DNA from: Flavobacteriales bacterium
Lineage (GTDB): Bacteria > Bacteroidota > Bacteroidia > NS11-12g > UBA955
Assembly: GCA_947472115.1 (NCBI GenBank)
Contig: CANIZU010000112.1
Location: 1 to 6,359, forward strand
Direction: 5' to 3'
Length of the DNA stretch: 6,359 bases
The position numbers and the translations under genes were made by a program. This document shows, one piece after another, positions 1 through 4,375 of this stretch; within the stretch, counting starts at the first letter, position 1, and each line of letters opens with the position of its first letter. The notes beneath the pieces were generated by a model. That model did not search any database. It was not told the origin of the DNA and saw only the letters and a list, made by a program, of their open reading frames with translations.

Positions 1-117
1 TGCCAATTTAATCACGGCGTCTTGCGGGGTTGTAATGATGCGTTCTTTTTTGAATAATCCGGCTTCTTCGATGCTTTTCAGCTCAGCCGCCAAGTGTTGT
101 TTAATGGCTCCGTACAT
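1..117 (-). CDS. kbl: Glycine C-acetyltransferase (2-amino-3-ketobutyrate CoA ligase), N-terminal 39 codons only
   Basis: This is the start of a gene cut by the left edge; the frame is open from the ATG at 117-115 to base 1. The visible protein begins MYGAIKQHLAAEL and continues with AGLFKKERIITTPQDAVI. That second block closely resembles the segment I recall from E. coli Kbl (EGLFKEERIITSAQQADI) at the same distance from the N-terminus. Kbl is a cytoplasmic PLP-dependent enzyme of the alpha-oxoamine synthase family. It cleaves 2-amino-3-oxobutyrate with CoA to glycine and acetyl-CoA, the second step of threonine catabolism after threonine dehydrogenase. None of the catalytic or PLP-lysine region lies in the window, so the call rests on the N-terminal block alone. 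The gene lies 34 nt downstream of the GH3 stop, with its own -7 box between, so it may be transcribed independently. A related alpha-oxoamine synthase is the main alternative. Confidence 0.82.
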   Translation of the reverse strand, partial: MYGAIKQHLAAELKSIEEAGLFKKERIITTPQDAVIKLA

Positions 118-131
118 AGGTCTTTAAAAGA

Positions 132-139
132 CAAAAATA
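132..139 (-). promoter_or_regulatory. Bacteroidota-type -7 box (TAttTTTG) ahead of kbl
   Basis: Read on the minus strand, the gap between the GH3 stop and the kbl ATG contains TATTTTTG, an exact match to the TAnnTTTG consensus of the Bacteroidota primary sigma factor. It ends 14 nt before the ATG, so a transcript starting about 5-7 nt after the box would have a leader of roughly 8-10 nt. A convincing TTG -33 element is not seen; TTTACA about 16 nt upstream is the nearest candidate. The box suggests kbl has its own promoter in addition to any read-through from GH3. Confidence 0.5.
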
Positions 140-151
140 CGATTTTAACCC

Positions 152-1654
152 TTAATGTAAACCCATCGAGGCCTTGATTTCCTCAATCACTTTGCGATCG
201 TTACTCAAACGAGGCACTTTGTTCTGTCCACCCAACTTTCCTTTCGATTTCAACCAATCATGAAACGTGTTCTTTGGCGCCACAAGAACCTTAGGCAATT
301 TCATTACGATATCTCCTTGGCGCTTTGCCTGATAGTCCTCATTCGCAGCCATTAACGCAGAATCCAAAACACGAATGAACTCCTTTAATGATGTCGGCTC
401 ATTGCTAAATTCAATCAGCCATTCATGACCCGCATCCGCTTGATCCGACAAATAAATGGGTCCAGCGGAATAATCCGTTACAATCGCGCCGGTTTCCTTT
501 GACGCAATTGCGATGGCCGATTCCGCGTTTTCAATCACCAACTCCTCACCAAAAGCATTGATAAACAATTTGGTTCGCCCCGTAATTTTAAATGTGTAGG
601 GCTTGGTATCTGTGAATACAACTGTATCACCAATAATATATCGCCACAACCCGCCCACGGTAGTAATGACCATGGCATAATTCACACCAACAATTACATC
701 GCTCAAATGAATAATGAACTCAAGGCCTTTGGCAACTGGATAAAATTCGTAAAAAACTCCATGATGCGTCATCAAGAGCAAATCTGATTTATTCGGCGAT
801 GCCTGCAACCCAAAAAACCCTTCACTGGCGTTGTAGGTTTCGAAGTAATGCATTTTGTCTGAGGGAATCAGCGACCTAAATTGATCTTTATAAGGCTCAA
901 AACTCACGCCCCCATGCAAAAAGAGCTCTAAGTTTGGCCAAATTTCCAGAATATTATTCTTCCCCGTAATTTCCAATAATCGATTGAGCAAAACTATCGT
1001 CCAAGTGGGAACACCGCTCATGCTTGTCACATTTTCCTGATAAACCGATTGCGCCATTTTCTCCAGTTTCTCCTCCCAGTTTTCCATCATGGCAATTTCC
1101 ATGTCTGGCGTGCTTTTCCAATTGACCCAGGCTGGCAAGTGATTCATCAATACCGCACTCAAATCGCCATAAAACGCATTTTGATTTAACTCGTTCACCC
1201 GATGACTACCGCCAATCAGCAAGCCCTTGCCTTTAAAAATTTCCGTTTCAGGATAAAACGAACAATACTGCGTTAACGTTTCTCTACTGCACTCGTAATG
1301 ATTGTATTCCAAGCTATCAAAACTCATGGGTATATACTTGGCGACATTGCTCGTCGTTCCGCTACTCTTAGCATACCAAACGATATCACCAGGCCACAAC
1401 AATTGCTGCTCACCTGCCATATTTCGATCAATCCAAGGTTTTAAATCCTCATAAACTACAACGGGGACTTTGGCACGAAAATCATCGTAAGTACTGTTCT
1501 CTGAAATTTGATATTTTTCACCATAGCGCGTATTCGATAATCGCTCTATTAACTCTACAATTAATTCTTCCTGCTTCTGATCTGCGCGTTCTAAGTTCAT
1601 TCGCAGATCCTGACTGCGTTGCTTAAAATACCAATTGATTACGGGAGAAATCAT
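152..1654 (-). CDS. GH3 (auxin-responsive promoter) family acyl-adenylate-forming protein
   Basis: A 500-residue cytoplasmic protein with the GH3 version of the adenylate-forming (ANL) superfamily motifs. Motif I is SSGTTS at 97-102 with K106. Motif II is YNASEGFFG at 274-282. Motif III is WRYIIGDTVVF at 337-347, followed by ITGRTK at 357-362. The C-terminal block GQNKVPR at 476-482 carries the lysine conserved in GH3 proteins. Plant GH3 enzymes activate acyl acids such as indole-acetate or jasmonate with ATP and join them to amino acids. The Bacteroidota members are widespread but, to my knowledge, their substrate is not established, so amide ligase activity is inferred. The length is slightly below that of plant enzymes (about 570-610) and all motifs are intact. 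The start ATG overlaps the stop of the upstream ABC ATPase gene (ATGA), which suggests translational coupling. The family is confident; the substrate is unknown. Confidence 0.9.
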   Translation of the reverse strand: MISPVINWYFKQRSQDLRMNLERADQKQEELIVELIERLSNTRYGEKYQISENSTYDDFRAKVPVVVYEDLKPWIDRNMAGEQQLLWPGDIVWYAKSSGTTSNVAKYIPMSFDSLEYNHYECSRETLTQYCSFYPETEIFKGKGLLIGGSHRVNELNQNAFYGDLSAVLMNHLPAWVNWKSTPDMEIAMMENWEEKLEKMAQSVYQENVTSMSGVPTWTIVLLNRLLEITGKNNILEIWPNLELFLHGGVSFEPYKDQFRSLIPSDKMHYFETYNASEGFFGLQASPNKSDLLLMTHHGVFYEFYPVAKGLEFIIHLSDVIVGVNYAMVITTVGGLWRYIIGDTVVFTDTKPYTFKITGRTKLFINAFGEELVIENAESAIAIASKETGAIVTDYSAGPIYLSDQADAGHEWLIEFSNEPTSLKEFIRVLDSALMAANEDYQAKRQGDIVMKLPKVLVAPKNTFHDWLKSKGKLGGQNKVPRLSNDRKVIEEIKASMGLH

Positions 1655-2325
1655 GGTTCAATCAGTCCATCTCTGAGGCGTACGATTTTTTTTGCATGCT
1701 TTGCGATGTCTTCTTCGTGTGTAACCAACACAATTGTATTTCCAGCAGCATGTATTTCCTCAAACAAGGCCATAATCTCATGCGATGTTTGTGTATCTAA
1801 GTTTCCCGTGGGCTCATCCGCCAGCAATAAACTCGGGTTATTAATTAATGCCCTGGCCACCGCAACCCGCTGTCTTTGACCGCCCGATAATTCGTTGGGC
1901 TTATGATGAAATCGATCGCCTAGTCCTACCTTATTCAAAGTTTCGGCAGCCCTTTCATTTCGTTCTTTTAGCGGAATTCCCGCATACACTAATGGCAAAG
2001 CAACGTTATCAAGTGCCGTTAGCCGTGTAAGCAAATTGAAAGTTTGAAATACAAATCCGATTTCATCGTTTCTAACCTTGCTTAAATCCACATCGCTCAT
2101 CTTACTAACTTCCTTGTCGTTGAGCCAATATTCTCCCTGCGATGGCGTATCCAAACATCCTATCACGTTCATCAATGTACTCTTGCCAGAACCAGAAGGT
2201 CCCATCAATGCCACATATTCACCTCTTTGAATGTCTAAGTCGATTTTTTTTAGAGCATGCACCGTCTGTGCACCCAGAATATAGGTTTTTCGAATGTTGG
2301 ATAACGATATTAATGCCCTAGACAT
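1651..2325 (-). CDS. ABC transporter ATP-binding protein, LolD/MacB type
   Basis: A 224-residue stand-alone nucleotide-binding domain with every catalytic motif: Walker A GPSGSGKST (42-50), Q-loop Q94 in VFQTFNLL, signature LSGGQRQR (146-153), Walker B LLLADE (166-171) with catalytic E171, D-loop NLD (175-177) and switch H203 in LVTHE. The block FVFQTFNLLTRLTALDNVAL and the size are typical of the MacB/LolD/FtsE group (type VII mechanotransmission ABC systems). These ATPases drive FtsX/MacB-like permeases that move lipoproteins, peptides or other envelope substrates, working on the cytoplasmic face of the inner membrane. No permease is present in the window, so the partner must be encoded elsewhere and the substrate cannot be named. 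The gene overlaps gatC by 8 nt upstream and the GH3 gene by 4 nt downstream. LolD is a reasonable guess, but the symbol is withheld because paralogues are common. Confidence 0.93.
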   Translation of the reverse strand: MSRALISLSNIRKTYILGAQTVHALKKIDLDIQRGEYVALMGPSGSGKSTLMNVIGCLDTPSQGEYWLNDKEVSKMSDVDLSKVRNDEIGFVFQTFNLLTRLTALDNVALPLVYAGIPLKERNERAAETLNKVGLGDRFHHKPNELSGGQRQRVAVARALINNPSLLLADEPTGNLDTQTSHEIMALFEEIHAAGNTIVLVTHEEDIAKHAKKIVRLRDGLIEP

Positions 2326-2614
2326 TGCCGTCGATTACTTTGGGAACCCTAAAGAAATCGCTATCACTCTTGGGAGCATTTTTTAGTGCTTCCTCGTGGG
2401 TGATGGTCTGAACAATAACGTCATCTCGTAAAATCGTATGACTATCTGTAAGATAAATCAACGGTTCAATGCCTTCTGTATCAACAGATTTTAACTGTTC
2501 ACACATCCCTAAAATCTTCTCCAGATCTTCTTGCATTTTTACCAATGCAGGGCCTTCAAATCGCAATCTTGCCAAGTGTGCTAATTCTTTTACGCGTTGT
2601 TCTGTGATTTTCAT
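2318..2614 (-). CDS. gatC: Asp-tRNA(Asn)/Glu-tRNA(Gln) amidotransferase subunit GatC
   Basis: A 98-residue protein matching GatC in size and pattern. It has an N-terminal helix pair containing VKELAHLARLRF (8-19), a helix LEKILGMCEQLKSVDTEGIEP (31-51), the conserved LRDD (62-65) and a C-terminal tail NAPKSDSDFFRVPKVI (79-94). GatC is the small structural subunit of the GatCAB complex, wrapping the GatA amidase and GatB. The complex converts mischarged Glu-tRNA(Gln), and often Asp-tRNA(Asn), to Gln-tRNA and Asn-tRNA in the cytoplasm. gatA and gatB are not in the window, so in this genome gatC is separated from them. Its ATG overlaps the plsC stop by 4 nt (ATGA) and its stop lies 8 nt inside the ABC ATPase gene, so it sits inside a tight co-translated block with functionally unrelated neighbours. 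Confidence 0.93.
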   Translation of the reverse strand: MKITEQRVKELAHLARLRFEGPALVKMQEDLEKILGMCEQLKSVDTEGIEPLIYLTDSHTILRDDVIVQTITHEEALKNAPKSDSDFFRVPKVIDGNV

Positions 2615-3348
2615 AATACGCCTACCGATTTCAGTTGTGAAGATATAACATCGTATACTTTTTGTTGCAGTGCAGGGATATCCTCTATCGACAAACCTTT
2701 GGTTTCAATCGGTACATGCACAAACATTCTCATTTTTCCCGGCGATCCCCTAAAATTATCAAGATCAAAACGGGCTAAATTGTCTGGCAATGTTATTGGA
2801 ACAATCGGCACTTGCTTTTCAATGGCTAAACGAAATGCCCCAGCTTTAAATGGGAATTTAATTTTTGGCGCATCTTGAGGAATACGGCCTTCAGGATAAA
2901 TAATAAGATTGGCTCCCAATCTATCCATTTGCTCCCCTGCCTCTACATAAGCTCTATATGATCCCTTAATACTCGAACGCTTTACAGCAATATCTAGCGT
3001 TCTAAACCAAATGCCAAAAAGTGGAATCTCTGCAAGTTCGGCTTTGCCCATAAAAAAGTTAAACCCAGGCAATAAACTTCCGCAACATACAATATCAATG
3101 TAAGATATATGATTTGCACAAAATACGAATTGCTGGTTTTTTGGCAATGGCGATTCATATGTCACCTTGGGTATGATAAACCCTAAATAACAACAGGTTG
3201 TACCCCAAAACCGACGTAAATAATGCGCATATCTATAGGTTTTTGGAGAAATAAACAAAAACAACAAGGGAATATAAATCAACAAAAACACGACAACGAA
3301 CCATAGACCCGCCCAAACTAACCAAAGTATAGTAAGAAATTTCCTCAT
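2611..3348 (-). CDS. plsC: Lysophospholipid (1-acyl-sn-glycerol-3-phosphate) acyltransferase, PlsC family
   Basis: A 245-residue membrane-associated acyltransferase. A strongly hydrophobic N-terminal segment (about 6-34) would anchor it in the inner membrane. The catalytic HX4D motif is NHISYID (H80, D85). Motif II is around DIAVKRSS (119-126). The substrate-binding motif III is YPEGRIP (151-157). Motif IV is VPIVPITL (180-187). PlsC transfers an acyl chain to the sn-2 position of lysophosphatidic acid, giving phosphatidic acid, the precursor of all glycerophospholipids. Motif III reads EGRI rather than the textbook EGTR; as I recall, many Bacteroidota homologues have EGGIP here, so this looks like a lineage variant and not damage. 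The gene begins 11 nt after the DUF4199 stop and overlaps gatC by 4 nt. PlsC-like enzymes can also acylate ornithine or glycine lipids, so the acceptor is likely but not certain. Confidence 0.9.
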   Translation of the reverse strand: MRKFLTILWLVWAGLWFVVVFLLIYIPLLFLFISPKTYRYAHYLRRFWGTTCCYLGFIIPKVTYESPLPKNQQFVFCANHISYIDIVCCGSLLPGFNFFMGKAELAEIPLFGIWFRTLDIAVKRSSIKGSYRAYVEAGEQMDRLGANLIIYPEGRIPQDAPKIKFPFKAGAFRLAIEKQVPIVPITLPDNLARFDLDNFRGSPGKMRMFVHVPIETKGLSIEDIPALQQKVYDVISSQLKSVGVL

Positions 3349-3359
3349 ACGCTACGAAA

Positions 3360-3890
3360 CTATGATGTTTGCTTGTAGTTCCAAACAAAAACTATCAGAC
3401 ATACAACCATTCCGGTGGAAACACACATCATCAACTCAAAACCGCCAAATGCAGATGGTCCGATTTTAACCTCAAAATTCTCTTTTAACGTGGATTTTTG
3501 CTTTGCCTTATCTGCCAATAAGACAGATTCATCTCCATCAACAGATTTATCGATGGCTGCATACTGAAGCGACCGCCAATCTTGTATGATTTCCTTCTTG
3601 TTATTATAAATATGCTGATACGCAGCAATGTTTGTTCCGGCCATAATGAGCGACATCATCAAGGACAAGAACAAGGCTTTGCCCATATTGATTGGCGTGT
3701 CACCCTGCGTTTGCATCAAACTCTTCACAAACAGATAAACTCCAACACCCGGAATTACCAAATTAAAAAACATCGGGAAAAAGGCTGCGGCAGAATTGGA
3801 ACGATACAAACCATTGAGATATTGAACCAATAACATAGAGGCGCTCAATGAACCAAAAGCAATCCCGTAGAAAAATACACGTTTAAACAC
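3360..3890 (-). CDS. DUF4199-like integral membrane protein, GTG start
   Basis: A 176-residue protein with four predicted membrane segments, at about 5-25, 37-58, 71-94 and 149-171. Between the third and fourth lies a polar, charged loop of about 55 residues (95-148) with several lysines. This layout matches DUF4199, a Bacteroidota membrane family of unknown function; the assignment is by topology and general resemblance, not by a diagnostic motif. The start used is GTG at 3890-3888, because the first in-frame ATG (Met19) would remove most of the first membrane segment. An exact -7 box ends only 4 nt before this GTG, so if the promoter is real the mRNA is essentially leaderless, or translation starts further in. 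It is probably the first gene of the run that continues with plsC 11 nt downstream. No function can be assigned. Confidence 0.75.
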   Translation of the reverse strand: MFKRVFFYGIAFGSLSASMLLVQYLNGLYRSNSAAAFFPMFFNLVIPGVGVYLFVKSLMQTQGDTPINMGKALFLSLMMSLIMAGTNIAAYQHIYNNKKEIIQDWRSLQYAAIDKSVDGDESVLLADKAKQKSTLKENFEVKIGPSAFGGFELMMCVSTGMVVCLIVFVWNYKQTS

Positions 3891-3894
3891 TGTA

Positions 3895-3902
3895 CAAAAA
3901 TA
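3895..3902 (-). promoter_or_regulatory. Bacteroidota-type -7 box (TAttTTTG) ahead of the DUF4199-plsC-gatC run
   Basis: On the minus strand TATTTTTG matches TAnnTTTG exactly and is followed by TACA and then the GTG start. A TTTTG sits about 13 nt upstream of the box, closer than the usual spacing of about 20 nt to the -33 TTG, so that element is unconvincing. This is the only promoter-like sequence in the 63-nt gap before the gene run, so it is the best candidate for driving DUF4199, plsC, gatC, the ABC ATPase and GH3 genes. Confidence 0.45.
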
Positions 3903-3930
3903 GGAAAAGGAAGGGCAAAACCCGTCCGAT

Positions 3931-3951
3931 AAAAAAACTAGGTAATTCTAG
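3931..3951 (-). terminator. Weak candidate intrinsic terminator after the PUR-domain gene
   Basis: Starting 2 nt after the DUF3276 stop, the minus strand reads CTAG-AATTAC-CTAG followed directly by seven T. The two CTAG arms (3951-3948 and 3941-3938) can pair as a 4-bp stem with a 6-nt loop, giving a hairpin plus T-tract. The stem is short and half AT, so termination would be weak at best. Its position between two genes with separate promoter signals supports the reading. Confidence 0.3.
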
Positions 3952-3953
3952 GA

Positions 3954-4268
3954 TTACGAAGCGTAATCGTCGTCCTGACGATCGTACTCATCAAAATTGT
4001 ACTCTGGCAACAATGTAGTTTTAACATGGCCAATGGTTTCCGCCAAGCCGTCACTGAACTTATTGAAGTCCTCTTTGTACAAATGAATTTTCATTTTTAC
4101 AAAATTGCCATCATCAAATTTGCTGCGCTTACTTTCTGTAATGGTGATGTAATAATCATTATTACGCGTTGCCTTTACATCAAAAAAGTAAGTCCTTTTT
4201 CCCGCACGAACTCGCTTTGAAAAGATCTCTTCTTGCGAATCTCTGTTGTAATTTTCTTCCTGCATCAT
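3954..4268 (-). CDS. DUF3276 / PUR-alpha family DNA/RNA-binding protein
   Basis: A 104-residue protein resembling the Bacteroidota DUF3276 family, which has the PUR fold. The block EEIFSKRVRAGKRTYFFDV (13-31) followed by KATRNNDYYITITESKR (32-48) forms the basic, aromatic beta-sheet face. The segment IHLYKEDFNKFSDGLAETI (61-79) forms the amphipathic helix, and the tail is acidic (NFDEYDRQDDD). A single half-repeat of this size is expected to form a homodimer, as in the Borrelia PUR protein. PUR proteins bind single-stranded or purine-rich nucleic acid and the Borrelia member acts as a transcriptional and translational modulator; the role in Bacteroidota is not established. Two adjacent ATG codons (4268 and 4265) could serve as start and differ by one residue. 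It is preceded by a 107-nt region with hairpin structure and appears to be its own transcription unit. Confidence 0.87.
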   Translation of the reverse strand: MMQEENYNRDSQEEIFSKRVRAGKRTYFFDVKATRNNDYYITITESKRSKFDDGNFVKMKIHLYKEDFNKFSDGLAETIGHVKTTLLPEYNFDEYDRQDDDYAS

Positions 4269-4282
4269 CTTCTTTTTAGTCA

Positions 4283-4297
4283 GAGAAATAATTTCTC
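4283..4297. repeat. Perfect 15-bp palindrome in the leader of the PUR-domain gene
   Basis: The sequence GAGAAAT-A-ATTTCTC has two perfect 7-nt complementary arms around a single central base. It lies 14-29 nt upstream of the PUR-gene ATG. As DNA it has the symmetry of a dimeric repressor operator. As RNA it could fold into a small 6-bp hairpin next to the ribosome-binding region. Which role applies, if any, cannot be told from the sequence. Confidence 0.5.
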
Positions 4298-4333
4298 ATG
4301 GCAAATATGCAAAAATTATTGAGGTTGTGTATA

Positions 4334-4365
4334 TAAAATTATTATAATTTTTTAAGAAGTGTCAA
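4334..4365 (-). promoter_or_regulatory. Candidate promoter for the PUR-domain gene (TTG / TAatTTTa)
   Basis: On the minus strand TTG (4365-4363, within TTGACA) is followed after 21 nt by TAATTTTA (4341-4334), which matches the Bacteroidota TAnnTTTG box except for the last base. The spacing fits the -33/-7 arrangement. A start near 4328 would give a leader of about 60 nt containing the 15-bp palindrome. Near-matches closer to the gene (CATATTTG at 4309-4302 and AATTTTTG at 4317-4310) are alternatives, so the exact promoter is unresolved. Confidence 0.35.
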
Positions 4366-4371
4366 CGACAC
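4359..4371 (-). terminator. Hairpin just after the ABC exporter stop, possible weak terminator
   Basis: Four nt past the exporter stop codon, the minus strand reads GTGTC-GTT-GACAC, a perfect 5-bp stem with a 3-nt loop. It is followed by TTCTT and an A/T-rich run and not by a clean T-tract, so intrinsic termination is uncertain. It overlaps the TTGACA candidate -33 element of the downstream gene. Confidence 0.35.
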
Positions 4372-4375
4372 GCTT

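Noticed and set aside
121..131. 11-bp palindrome TCTTT-A-AAAGA just before the kbl start
   Set aside because: The arms are only 5 nt and nearly all A/T, so it is easily expected by chance in this AT-rich gap; not strong enough to call an operator or terminator.
1619..2030. Plus-strand open frames of 60-86 codons
   Set aside because: They are antisense to the well-supported ABC ATPase gene and the 5' end of GH3, have no promoter box or family resemblance, and look like shadows.
2597..2878. Plus-strand open frame of 93 codons
   Set aside because: It is antisense to plsC and the start of gatC, both with clear motifs; its cysteine- and serine-rich translation matches no family I know.
3911..3926. 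GGG-loop-CCC hairpin upstream of the DUF4199 gene
   Set aside because: The stem is only about 3 bp with a loop of about 5 nt and no T-tract after it; too weak to be a terminator or riboswitch element.
4341..4365. E. coli-like promoter TTGACA with TATAAT
   Set aside because: The only TATAAT on the minus strand here is 13 nt from TTGACA, too close for sigma-70, and the organism appears to use the TAnnTTTG type of promoter.
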